64,000 bases of DNA from Carettochelys insculpta (taxonomy: Eukaryota; Chordata; Testudines; Carettochelyidae): contig NC_134137.1 of NCBI RefSeq assembly GCF_033958435.1, positions 242,094,501-242,158,500 of the forward strand, read 5' to 3'. Both the position numbers and the translations under genes were made by a program. The notes beneath the pieces are model-generated. The model was not told the DNA's origin and ran no database searches. It saw nothing but the letters and a program-made list of their open reading frames with translations. Of this stretch, positions 47,550 to 57,820 are shown piece by piece. How positions within the stretch are numbered: the stretch's first letter is position 1; every line of letters starts with the position of its first letter.

Positions 47550-47835
47550 GGCCTGGTTTACACTAGGAATCAAAGTCAATCCAAGATAAGCAATACTAGC
47601 CATACCATTAGTGTAGCTAGAATCAGTGTATCAGGATCAATTTTGTACCCTAGTGTAGATCAGGACTTTTCAGGCTCTTGCTGACATCCCTTACTCCACA
47701 TGGCAGCATGGAGTACTAGGGTTGATGGCCAAGCCCAGAGAGATTAATTTTGCCATGTCTTCACTGATGTGGCAAAATCGAACTCTGGCAGATCGATCAC
47801 AGCACATCAAACCCACAGTAAGTATAGTCATACCC
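47550..47835. mobile_element. Short DNA transposon with TTA target duplication
   Basis: The left end GGCCTGGTTTACACTAGGA and right end AGTAAGTATAGTCATACCC are loosely inverted. TTA lies at 47547-47549 and 47836-47838. Non-coding, old. Confidence 0.6.
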
Positions 47836-48504
47836 TTAGTTACTAACCACACGTATTTTTTCTCACTAACGTAGGAAACACACATATTTTACCATTATGG
47901 CATGTTATGTTCTGATGTGGTATGGCATTGTACTTTAGTAAATAGTAAACTAAAAAGTCATCTCCCATTTCACATATTCTTTTTCTCTTCTTATTCCCTG
48001 GCAACAGACATTTCATAGATGTTTCAAATAATTTTATCTGCTCGAGTTTTTGGTGATCAACTTGAGATTTCTTGTCCCTGGTTGTAATTAGTGGGAGGTC
48101 TGACTGGTCTTCATTCTAAAAGTCAGGAGCAAGGTGTCACGAGTTGTGAAGTAAAATATAAGGTGTCACCTCGGATTAGCAAACCCTTATGGAAATGTTA
48201 ACTTACATTGGTTTTTAAAAAGGTATTGTATGTGTGGTGGAGGGGGAAGAAAGACACATCAAGAGGCAGTAATTTATAATGATGAAGTCTTGAGATGGGC
48301 TGGATGACTCAAACCTATTCTCTATCAACTTGATAGTGCAGGATGCTTCCTAGTGTACATCTACCAGTGTTTTACCTAGTTTAAATATAAACAGAGTAAG
48401 TGATAGGCTTCTGTCATATTCCTGGGAAGATCATGCTACTGTCTGATACTGACTAGCATTAGGAAGTAATTCCTGATATTTAGCGTAATTTCTCCTTATA
48501 AAAC

Positions 48505-48595
48505 AAAACAGAAGTCATATAGTACTTTAAAGGCTAACAAAATAACATATAAGGTGATGAGCTTTCATGGGGCAGACCCACTTCTTCAGATCTGG
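48505..48595 (-). repeat. SINE-like repeat fragment
   Basis: AAGTCATATAGTACTTTAAA followed by GATGAGCTTTCATGGGGCAG and ACCCACTTCTTCAGA matches one arm of 32629-32836 and, in reverse, 9300-9412. Confidence 0.6.
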
Positions 48596-48678
48596 AAATT
48601 TCATCCCTTCATAGCTAACTATATTCCTCTCTTCATAGTGATAACACCATCTTCATTTTTGTGTCTGTTTATGCACTT

Positions 48679-48680
<2 letters not shown>

Positions 48681-48720
<40 letters not shown>
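48681..48720 (+). repeat. (CA)n microsatellite, left part
   Basis: About 19 CA units. The run appears to resume at 49432-49442 after the 710-bp element. Confidence 0.9.
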
Positions 48721-48722
<2 letters not shown>

Positions 48723-49431
48723 CCGTGTCTACACGTGCACGCTACTTCGAAGTAGTGGCACTAACTTCGAAATAGCACCCATCATGGCTACACGTGTTGG
48801 GCGCTATTTCGATGTTAACATCGATGTTAGGCGGCGAGACGTCGAAGCCGCTAACCCCATGAGGGGATGGGAATAGCGCCCTACTTCGAAGTTGAACGTC
48901 GAAGTAGGGACCGTGTAGTCGTTGCGCGTCCCACAACATCGAAATAGCAGGGTCCGCCATGGCGGCCATCAGCTGAGGGGTTGAGAGACGGTCTCTCTCC
49001 AGCCCCTGCGGGGCTCTATGGTCACCGTGTGCAGCAGCCCTTAGCCCAGGGCTTCTGGCTGCTGCTGCAGCAGCTGGGGATCCATGCTGCATGCACAGGG
49101 TCTGCAACCAGTTGTCGGCTCTGTGGATCTTGTGTTGTTTAGTGCAACTGTGTCTGGGAGGGGCCCTTTAAGGGAGCGGCTTGCTGTTGAGTCCGCCCTG
49201 TGACCCTGTCTGCAGCTGTGCCTGGCACCCTTATTTCGATGTGTGCTACTTTGGCATGTAGACGTTCCCTCGCAGCGCCTATTTCGATGTGGTGCTGCAC
49301 AACGTCGATGTTGAACATCGACGTTGCCAGCCCTGGAGGACGTGTAGACGTTATTCATCGAAATAGCCTATTTCGATGTCGCCACATCGAAATAGGCTAC
49401 TTCGATGTAGGCTTCACGTGTAGACGTAGCC
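48721..49431 (-). mobile_element. 710-bp DNA transposon with iterated GTCTACACG motifs, copy 2
   Basis: This is the reverse complement of the element at 26483-27192, with the same length to within a base or two and, by eye, roughly 85-90% identity. Its ends are GCCGTGTCTACACGTGCACG and TTCACGTGTAGACGTAGCC. The shared minus-strand frames (48742-49107 and 49041-49358) repeat the RSPGLRAAAHGDHRAPQGLE and SLKGPLPDT stretches of copy 1, but no transposase motif is visible. It lies within a CA repeat, so the target duplication cannot be read. Confidence 0.8.
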
Positions 49432-50143
49432 ACACACACACAAATATATATTTGCAGACTGTTGATATCTTGGCCAGTCAATATAACCCTATATTACAAA
49501 ATAACCATGCAACAACCAACCCTAGATTTCAAGAATGTTACTTAGGCCATGCCTGCACAGTAGTGTTATGCCTGAGTAAGCTATTCTGGAAGAGGTATTC
49601 TGGAAAAGCTTATTCTGAAATAGCACTGCTACACACAAAATGCATTTACAAATAGCCTTCAGCTGTTTCAGAATAAAGCATCTACACACCATACAGCCTG
49701 TTTCGAAACAGAGAGATTAGACACACTATGGGTTATTTCTAGATAGGCTCTATTCCCTGTCTACACAGCCTCTATTTTGAACTACCTACTTCAAAATAGT
49801 CACTATTCCTCTCTCAGGCTGTGTCTACACTAGCACCCCCTTTTGAAAGGGGGATGCTAATGAGCCACTTTGGGGTATGCTAATGAGGTGCTGCAAAGAA
49901 TATGCATGCCTCATCAGCATAATGGCAGCCACAGCACTTCAAAAGTACCGCTTTTGATCGTGCGTGCTTCATCTATATGGGGTCCTTTTCTAAAGGACCC
50001 CGCACATTTCGAAATCCTGTTATTCCTATAACCAAATAGGAATAAGGGGATTTTGACATCTGTGTAGACGAGCTGCGTGTGATCAAAAGTGGCACTTTCA
50101 AAGTGCCGTGGCTGCTATTATGCTAATAAGACACTGTATATTT

Positions 50144-52959
50144 GTCGTGCGGGTGGCGGAGTGGTACTATATGTGAAGGATAATATAGAATCAAATGAAG
50201 TAAAAATCCTAAAGGAATCAAAATGTTCCATAGAATCATTATGGATAACAATTCATTCCTCTAATATGAATATGGCATTAGGAATATATTACCGACCACC
50301 TAACCAGGACAGTGATAGTGATGCTGAAATGATAAGGGAGATTAGAGAGGCTATCAAAATAAAAAACACAGTAATAATAGGAGATTTCAATTATCCCCAT
50401 ATTGATTGGGTGCATGTCACCTCAGGACGGGATTCAGAGATTAAATTTCTTGATGCCTTAAATGACTGCTTCTTGGAGCAGCTAGTACAGGAACCCACAA
50501 GGGGAGAGTCAATTCTCGATCTAGTCTTGACTGGAACGCAGGATCTGGTCCAAGAGGTAACTGTTATTGGACCACTTGGAAATAGTGACCACAATATAGT
50601 AACTTTTAATATTCCTGTGTTGGGAAGAACACCGCAGCGGTCAAACACTCTGGCATTTAATTTCAAAAAGGGGAATTACACTAAAATGAGGAAGCTAGTT
50701 AAACAGAAACTAAAAGGTAGAGTAATTAAACTAAAATCCCTGGAAGCTGCATGGAAACTGTTTAAAGACACCATACTAGAGGCCCAACTTAAATGTATAC
50801 CCCAAATAAAAAAATACAGTAAGAGACCTAACAAAGAACCACCATGGCTTAACAGCCATGTTAAAAAGGCAGTGAGAGAGAAAAGGGCAGCTTTTAAAAA
50901 GTGGAAGTCAAATCCTAGTGAGGAAAATAGGAAGGAACATAAACACTCCCAAATTAAGTGTCATAATGTAGTGAGAAAAGCCAAAAAAGAGTTTGAGGAA
51001 CAGCTAGCCAAAAATTCAAAAAACGATAGTAAAATGTTTTTTAAATACATTAGAAGCAGGAAGCCTGCTAAAAAAGCAGTGGGGCCCTTGGATGATAAAG
51101 ATATAAAAGGAGCGATCAGGGAAGACAGTGCCATTGCGGAGCAATTAAATTATTTCTTTGCTTCAGTCTTCACGGCTGAGGATGTTACAGAGGTTCCTAA
51201 ATCTGAGCCAGCCTTTTTAGGTGACAAATCTGAGGAACTCACTCAGATTGAAGTGACATTAGAGGAGGTTTTGGAATTAATTGATAAGCTAAATAGTAAC
51301 AAGTCTCCAGGACCGGACGGCATTCACCCAAGGGTTCTGAAAGAACTCAAATGTGAAATTGCGGAGTTATTAACAGTGGTTTGTAACCTATCCTTTAAAT
51401 CCACTTTGGTACCAAATGACTGGAAGACGGCCAATATAACACCAATATTTAAAAAAGGCTCTAGAGGAGATCCTGGCAATTATAGACCGATAAGTTTAAC
51501 ATCAGTACCAGGCAAATTAGTAGAAACACTAGTAAAGAGTAAAATTGCAAGGCACATAGAAGAGCACGAATTGTTGGGCAAAAGTCAGCATGGTTTCTGC
51601 AGAGGGAAGTCGTGTCTAACTAATCTACTAGAATTCTTTGAAGGGGTTAATAAACATGCGGACAAGGGGCACCCAGTGGACATAATATACCTAGATTTCC
51701 AGAAGGCCTTTGACACGGTCCCACACCAAAGGCTTTTATGTAAATTAGGTGGTCATGGGATAGGAGGAAAGGTCCTTTCATGGATCGGAAATTGGTTAAA
51801 AGACAGAAAACAAAGGGTGGGAATAAATGGTAAATTTTCACAATGGAGGAGGGTAACTAGTGGTGTTCCCCAGGGGTCAGTCCTGGGACCGATCCTGTTC
51901 AACTTGTTCATCAATGATCTAGAAAATGGTGTAAGCAGTGAGGTGGCAAAGTTTGCAGATGACACCAAGTTGTTCAGGACAGTCAAAAGCAAAAGGGATT
52001 GTGAAGAACTACAAAAAGATCTCAGCAAACTGAGTGATTGGGCAGCAAAATGGCAAATGAAATTTAATGTGGGTAAGTGTAAGGTAATGCATGTTGGAAA
52101 AAATAACCCAAATTACACGTACTACATGATGGGGTCAAATTTAGCTACGACAGATCAGGAAAGGGATCTTGGAGTTATAGTGGATAGTTCTCTGAAGACA
52201 TCCACGCAGTGTGCAGCGGCAGTTAGTAAGGCAAATAGGATGTTAGGAATTATTAAAAAAGGGATCGATAATAAGACAAAAGAGATCATACTTCCCCTAT
52301 ATAAAACTATGGTACGCCCAGATCTCGAGTACTGCGTGCAGATGTGGTCTCCTCACCTCAAAAAAGATATATTGGCATTAGAAAAGGTTCAGAAAAGGGC
52401 GACTAAGATGATTAGGGGCTTGGAAAGGGTCCCATATGGGGAGAGGCTAGAGAGACTGGGACTTTTCAGTTTGGAAAAAAGGCGATTGAGGGGCGATATG
52501 ATAGAGGTATATAAAATCATGAATGGTGTGGAGAAAGTGAATATAGAAAAATTATTTACCTTTTCCCATAATACAAGAACTAGGGGACACCAAATGAAAT
52601 TGATGGGTAGTAGGTTCAAAACTAATAAAAGGAAATTTTTCTTCACACAGCGCACAGTCAACCTGTGGAACTCCTTGCCCGAGGAGGCTGTGAAGGCCAG
52701 GGCTCTATTAGGGTTTAAAAAAGAGCTTGATAAATTTTTGCAGGTTAGGTCCATAAATGGCTATTAGCCAGGGATAAAGTATGGTGCCCCAGCCTTCATA
52801 ACAAGGGCAGGAGATGGATGGCAGGAGATAAATCACTTGATCATTGTCTTCTGTTCTCCTTCTCTGGGGCACCTGGCATTGGCCACCGTCGGCAGATGGG
52901 ATGCTGGGCTCGATGGACCTTTGGTCTGACCCAGTATGGCCATTCTTATGTTCTTATGT
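50144..52959 (+). mobile_element. Young CR1 LINE, 5'-truncated, with open ORF2
   Basis: This CR1 copy of about 2.8 kb starts inside the endonuclease domain and runs to the 3' end, which repeats TTCTTATG (CATTCTTATGTTCTTATG). TATATTT at 50137-50143 recurs at 52960-52966, a 7-bp target duplication. The uninterrupted ORF2 makes it much younger than the other CR1 copies here. It is inserted in the right arm of a foldback transposon. Confidence 0.93.
50146..52767 (+). CDS. CR1 ORF2 protein, endonuclease (partial) and reverse transcriptase
   Basis: This frame of about 870 codons encodes the replicative protein of a CR1 LINE, which nicks target DNA and copies the element RNA at the nick. The endonuclease lacks its N-terminal part. 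It begins at [10 protein letters not shown] and keeps [20 protein letters not shown] and the SDHNIV catalytic block. The reverse transcriptase follows: [65 protein letters not shown] and FADDTKL, ending with [16 protein letters not shown]. No stop or frameshift interrupts it. The frame stays open a further 19 codons upstream into the host foldback element, up to a GTG at 50089, by chance. The natural start is missing, so this copy is a truncated gene. Confidence 0.92.
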   Translation, partial: RAGGGVVLYVKDNIESNEVKILKESKCSIESLWITIHSSNMNMALGIYYRPPNQDSDSDAEMIREIREAIKIKNTVIIGDFNYPHIDWVHVTSGRDSEIKFLDALNDCFLEQLVQEPTRGESILDLVLTGTQDLVQEVTVIGPLGNSDHNIVTFNIPVLGRTPQRSNTLAFNFKKGNYTKMRKLVKQKLKGRVIKLKSLEAAWKLFKDTILEAQLKCIPQIKKYSKRPNKEPPWLNSHVKKAVREKRAAFKKWKSNPSEENRKEHKHSQIKCHNVVRKAKKEFEEQLAKNSKNDSKMFFKYIRSRKPAKKAVGPLDDKDIKGAIREDSAIAEQLNYFFASVFTAEDVTEVPKSEPAFLGDKSEELTQIEVTLEEVLELIDKLNSNKSPGPDGIHPRVLKELKCEIAELLTVVCNLSFKSTLVPNDWKTANITPIFKKGSRGDPGNYRPISLTSVPGKLVETLVKSKIARHIEEHELLGKSQHGFCRGKSCLTNLLEFFEGVNKHADKGHPVDIIYLDFQKAFDTVPHQRLLCKLGGHGIGGKVLSWIGNWLKDRKQRVGINGKFSQWRRVTSGVPQGSVLGPILFNLFINDLENGVSSEVAKFADDTKLFRTVKSKRDCEELQKDLSKLSDWAAKWQMKFNVGKCKVMHVGKNNPNYTYYMMGSNLATTDQERDLGVIVDSSLKTSTQCAAAVSKANRMLGIIKKGIDNKTKEIILPLYKTMVRPDLEYCVQMWSPHLKKDILALEKVQKRATKMIRGLERVPYGERLERLGLFSLEKRRLRGDMIEVYKIMNGVEKVNIEKLFTFSHNTRTRGHQMKLMGSRFKTNKRKFFFTQRTVNLWNSLPEEAVKARALLGFKKELDKFLQVRSINGY

Positions 52960-54302
52960 TATATTTATTGCAGAGCCTCATTGGCATACCCCAAAGTGTC
53001 TCATTATCATCCCTCTTTCAAAAGGGGGGTGCTAGTGTAGACACAGCCTCAATGAGATTTATCTATTTTGAAATACGACATCCACTATTTCGAAATTATT
53101 TCAAAATAGCAGTTGCATTGTGTAGACGCTCACAAAGTTATTTAGAAATAGTGGCTGTGTGGACATACCCTCAGTTACAAAGTGAAAAACACAAAAATTA
53201 AGACGTTTTGAATTTACAAGTGTCTATCCAACATTTTCCCACTATTTACAAAGGCAAATAATCTGATATACAAAAGAAGGAATGGAGGGATGAAATACTG
53301 TGTTTTGAAAAGATTGTAGAGGAGTATTATGAAAACAAGATGGAAATGTTTGAGCTAGTGCCCATGCTTCTGCCACAAGGCTTCCCAGACTATGCACCCA
53401 GTTTACTTTTATGAAAAGAATACAGCATTTATTAGAAGGCAACACTTATAAATTACATATGTAATAACTAAGTAAATGAAGGCTAACCAGAAGGAGGAAA
53501 GATTGCAGACTTCTATGACATATATACAGCATGCATGTCAATAACGTGAAAGCCATGCCACAGATGACTGAGCATTGCATGACACGTCTTTCACTTCACT
53601 TAAGAGGAATGCCACATGCCACAAAATAGCTGCAGCCCCTACCAATCATTCTGCTGGGCAGCTACTGTTTTCTTGTTTTCTCTTCTAAGTAGTGTACTGA
53701 AGTAGTTCAGATGAGAGCTAGTATTAACTGGGTAGCTTATGCAGATATGAATTGTGTAATTAGAGCTTGTTTTTTCCAAGGGGTTTCAGCAAGTGAAAAT
53801 GGGGAAAAAATGAGCTCAAAGCTCACAAAAAGGCACAATTTTTCAATTAAAATCCAAATAGGTGTGAACATAAAATTTCTGTTTCTACAAATGACTCTCT
53901 TCCATCCAAACACAAGTTTTGAGAGGAAATTTTCTACCACCTCTATGTGTAACTGACTGATTTAGTTATGAACTCCAAGCTGCCTTCTGAATGTTAGATA
54001 TGCACGTAACACCTTTGTCTCTGGATATCACCTGGTCTGAAAACTGTATGAAGTTTCTTATAGTCTGTTGATTTGTGCCTCTGAAGATGGTCATGTGCAA
54101 TTCCACGAAAATGGAAAGATGTTTCGGATATAAGTGGTGTCTTGCCTATTTGAGAGGGATGGTAAGTTATCTATTTGCGATACAGAGCTTTGCTCACACA
54201 GCTTCTGATCAACAGCACCCCAAGGGATTGTGAAGCAGAGAGCTACAGAACATATGTGTCCTAATACACATGTTGGGAACTTGTTAGAATTCAAAATACT
54301 AA

Positions 54303-54739
54303 GGCTCAATCTACACTACAGCGATCTATTTACAAAAGTTACAGTCAGAAGGTATCTTCCAACAAAACCTCTGTCAACATGTACCTAAAACAGCAGCTGA
54401 AAAGGGCAATCCACTCTGTTGACAGAGAATGGCTAGACTGCCCAGCCTTCTCTTTGCAGATCGGCCAACCGGAAGCTCTGCAAACAGGGCTGCTGGGTCA
54501 ACCAAAAGCTCCACCTGATGACAGAGAGACCCCTGGAGCATCTACAGTATAGCTTTGTCAACAGATTCTGTCAACAGAGGTATTCAGCCTCATACAGGAA
54601 AAACAGAACTCTGCCGAGAAAACTGCTGCGCTCTGTAGACAGTTTCTCTATAGAACACATTTTAAGTGTAAACGATCCATGAATTTTGTGGACAAAACCC
54701 CAGTATTGTCAAGAAAAACTCTATAGTGTAGACACAGCT
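54303..54739. mobile_element. Non-autonomous DNA transposon with TAA target duplication
   Basis: The left end GGCTCAATCTACACTACAG and right end CTATAGTGTAGACACAGCT form an inverted pair 437 bp apart. TAA lies at 54300-54302 and 54740-54742. The interior has repeated CTGTCAACA/TGTTGACAGA palindromes and is non-coding. Confidence 0.75.
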
Positions 54740-55009
54740 TAAATGTGTATCTGTTGAACCTTCAAATTATTCCGCTTTTGATGGAGATGAGTTCAACATG
54801 TGAAAAAGGAATGTACACATGGGCGTGAAAAAGGTACATTTCTAACTGCAGACTGTGTATGTGCATTTTTTCCATCAGAAATATATGCTAACTTTTGTTT
54901 TTGTAGAAATAAAATCTCAGATTTGAAAGCAAGCATTTTAGTTCATAGGGCAAAAATGTCTAGAGTGCCCAAGTCCCATTGATTTAAGCTCCTAAGTCAC
55001 TTTGCTGAA

Positions 55010-55100
55010 TATTGAAATGTAGGTTCATTGGAATGTGGCTGCAAGAAGCCATCTAGTCCAGCCCACTGAGCTGAGGTAAAAACAAATATTACCTGCTACC
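55010..55100 (-). mobile_element. Possible CR1 3' remnant
   Basis: AAGAAGCCATCTAGTCCAGC resembles the CR1 3' phrase CATCTAGTCCAGCCC. The remainder is not convincing. Confidence 0.3.
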
Positions 55101-55984
55101 TAGGGAGTCCACTTGTGTATTTTTAAGTTCATGGAGAATTGTCCCTGTCCAGTATGGTAATAAGGAGGGGTAAGAAGAAGTAACTATGGAGGGGGGGAGC
55201 AGAGGTCAGGGTAAGGATGGGGATGTGACTGCACTTCCATGTAAAGTGAAGCAGGCGGAAGTGGTCTCATGCTGGTGGTGGTGAGGATGTTTCGTATTCT
55301 GTCAGGGAGGGGGTAAGCAGTAGCTACTGGATCACTAGCCAATTCATGACAGATGCGCTTTTGGCATTTTTGCCCATTATGAATATTTTTTGTAGTCCAT
55401 AATATAATTATTATTATTTCTGATATTCTGTTACCATAGTGCTTAGAGGTCTCAACCATAATTTTTGGCCCCACTGTGCTGGGGTCAAACACAAGAATCA
55501 AGCCCTGTTTGAACAATTTCCACTTTTAGATGCCAGTCCGTCAATTCAAAATCAGGACTTATACAGGCAAACCGAGAAAGGGTTGGAACTGAGAAAAAGA
55601 GAAGTGCAATGACTTGCCATCTGTCATACAGTGTGCCAGTTGGAAATAAAAGTCAGGTTTCCTAAATCCTTGTCCACTACATTATGCTGTTTCTCACCTT
55701 TATAAATATGAAGATATAAGTACTTATATAAAATATGTATGACTGTGTAGTTGTATACGTACATTGTATATGTGGTACATATAGACATATGCACACACAT
55801 ATTACATGTATACACAGTTCCTCTTTACTCATACAGTGTATGAAATGAGATACATTTTGCTCTCATGTTGTCACTATCACCCTAATGTTTTACTAGCTCC
55901 TATTTTACTTTAAATCCCATTGAATATACTCCCTAGTTTCATCTTATTCTTTGTCTAATGAATGTCACAATTTTTTTCTTTTAG

Positions 55985-56046
55985 AAAAAGGGGTAGACAA
56001 AGGATATTATACTGTAGGAGCCAGACTGATCCGGTTAGAGGATAAG
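55985..56046 (+). CDS. KCNQ1: KCNQ1 coding exon, equivalent of human exon 15
   Basis: This 62-bp exon matches human exon 15 in length and phase. The acceptor is TTTTTTTCTTTTAG and the donor a strong GTAAGT. With the G from the preceding exon it reads EKGVDKGYYTVGARLIRLEDK. It ends the C-D linker and begins helix D, the coiled coil that tetramerises Kv7.1 and binds the AKAP9 (yotiao) scaffold. The GARL.R.EDK heptad start is kept (human GARLNRVEDK), including the arginines at human R591 and R594. The linker half (KGVDKGYYT against KSKDRGSNT) has diverged. It is separated from the previous exon by 10.3 kb that contains the largest transposon nest of the window. The following and last exon (VTQLDQRLALITDML in human) was not found in the remaining 8 kb. 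Confidence 0.95.
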
Positions 56047-57347
56047 GTAAGTGTATGAAAGCCTTGCTTCTTTTTTTTTTTCCCCTGGCTAATGATATCT
56101 GATCTACAGGGCTTCAAGATACTATCTTTGTGTGATTTACTTTGGAAGTATGGGGCACCATAATAAAGAAAAATATCCTAATTTTTGTAAGGGATTGATG
56201 AAGTTACGTGCAGATGTTGTTAGCACATTTAACCATTTAACTGCCATGCAAACTTGATTTTTGATTTCAAGAGTAATACTTTCATCTTAAAGGCACGTCA
56301 CGTAAGTCTGGTAGGCAAAAGTTGCATAGTGATACAGTGTCTGTCATACCAAAATTACTAAATTAAAAATGCTAGAGGGGACATTATCAGCACTGTAATT
56401 GTTGATATCTCCATTTTATCATAGCAGACATTTTCTCCTCTAGCTTGTTTTAATATATGAGACAAAGTCTATCTGTGATCAAGGATAACTATAGGCATAT
56501 CTTCTTCAAGTTTTAAATGGAGGTATTTAATTTTTTTTAATTATATAAAGGAGGAAAAGGGCTTTGATGGTATTCTTGAGAAACCATACTACATCTTACA
56601 AAAATTAAAAGTCAAAGTGATACAAAGATGAAATGCCACTCGCCACCTAATTTGGAAGAAACGTCATAACATTGAACTATATAATGCTGTGATCTTGGAG
56701 AACTGATCTACATAGACCATTAGCTTTTTAGACGTGGATGGGTTTGTTCATAGTGATAATCAAGAGTGAAGGCAATGGTATATAGTACGCCTGGAAATAT
56801 ACAGCATAGGAAGGATATCTGTGACAATAATTCCACCAATTTGTATGAGAAATAATTCCAAATGTTGAAAACAACTATTAACTTACTAAATCAGTAGCTG
56901 TATGATTCTGATGCCTCTGTGTCATGCAGAAATCTTTTCCTATTGATTGATTCAAGCATAACATCATCACTTCCCACATATTCTGTTGGACCTGCTGATT
57001 TCTATGTGTATGTTTATTTTCTCCAGGACAATGAATGGAATAAAAACATAGAACTGTAATTTATTAGAGGAACCTGCCAAATACATGAAGTGTTTCCAGC
57101 TTACTTATATCCTCAGAACAATTTGCAAATACAAAATAAAGGCTATCAGTAAAAACTGTCACAGAATGAAAGCCAAACATTTGCTGTTTTGGTACAACTT
57201 TCTTCAGTTGTTCATGACTTTGGTCCTATATAGAGAATGTCACTATGGTTAAAAAAAAAAAAAAGAAAAAGACAAACCTCTCTTGCATGTTGAGGTTTTT
57301 AAAGAGTAAGTATGTTTGCATCTTTTATGACACTAGGCTAAAATATG

Positions 57348-57665
57348 GGCTGTGTCAACACTTGTGAGGTTTTTTTAAAAAGCCAGGGCTCTATCGAAAA
57401 ATCCCAGGAAATATCTACACACACAATGCGTTCTTTCAATATTAAATTGGAAGAATGCAGCACTTTTTCCAGTGGCCCTCTTCCTCTCACAGAGCACCTT
57501 TTGGAACAAACGTGTAGATGCCCTAGGGGCCCCTCTTTTCAAAAGAGCGGGCCTCATGGTGCTGGATTTTCTGGTGTGTGGACGCGCTCTTTCAAAAGAA
57601 GACTGTTTGGAAGAGATCTTCCAGAAGAACTTCTTTCAAAGGATCGCTGTAGTGTAGACCTAGCC
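57348..57665. mobile_element. Non-autonomous DNA transposon of the GTCTAC group
   Basis: GGCTGTGTCAACACTTGTG at the left and GCTGTAGTGTAGACCTAGCC at the right are inverted. Inner arms such as TCTTTCAAAAGAAGA and TTTTCAAAAGAGC recall the foldback family. The overlapping open frames are non-genic. Confidence 0.6.
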
Positions 57666-57754
57666 TGTATGTTTACACTGGTGTCTTCTTTGTATAAAAA
57701 AGAGGAGTCGATACTCATCCAGCTCCCCCCACACCTCAGCCAATCCCATGGCTA

Positions 57755-57820
57755 GGGCTGCCAAGTTGCCAGTTCTCAGTACTGGGAAGCATGGGCACAA
57801 AAAAAGAGTGCTGGTTTACA
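57755..57820. mobile_element. Fragment of the CAGTG-type hAT-like element
   Basis: CAGTTCTCAGTACTGGGAAG then ACAAAAAAAGAGTGCTGG matches parts of 39332-39428. Confidence 0.45.

Larger units (their letters stand above)
49817..53048. mobile_element. Middle foldback transposon of the nest
   Basis: The left arm GGCTGTGTCTACACTAGCAC and CCCCTTTTGAAAGGGGGATG is mirrored at the right by TTTCAAAAGGGGGGTGCTAG and TGTAGACACAGCC. TCA flanks it at 49814-49816 and 53049-53051. The arms continue to a centre near 50020-50040. The right arm is split at about 50143 by the CR1. Once the CR1 and one TATATTT are removed, the right arm matches the reverse of GGTGCTGCAAAGAATATGCA. Confidence 0.85.
49545..53170. 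mobile_element. Outer short DNA transposon of a triple nest
   Basis: Left part 49545-49816, right part 53049-53170. The ends GGCCATGCCTGCACAG and CTGTGTGGACATACCC are inverted. TTA precedes and TCA follows. The interior has TATTCTGGAAAAGCTTATTC and CACTATTTCGAAATTATTTC phrases. Removing the insert at 49817-53048 and one TCA joins CCTCTCTCA to ATGAGATT, giving an element of about 390 bp. Confidence 0.7.
45637..55984 (+). other. KCNQ1: KCNQ1 intron between exon-14 and exon-15 equivalents
   Basis: This 10.3-kb intron is expanded by transposons: short DNA elements at 47550-47835 and 54303-54739, the 710-bp element at 48721-49431, and the triple nest at 49545-53170 that includes a young CR1. Stretches 45640-47540, 53175-54295 and 54745-55980 show nothing firm, apart from AT/CA-rich sequence near 55700-55810 and a possible CR1 3' remnant near 55010-55100. 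Confidence 0.85.

Noticed and set aside
49200..49655. Open frame of 151 residues
   Set aside because: Crosses the border of the 710-bp element into flanking repeat, so it cannot be a single conserved gene.
50089..50145. N-terminal extension of the CR1 frame from a GTG start
   Set aside because: These bases belong to the host foldback transposon, as shown by its mirror arm; the open frame across the junction is accidental.
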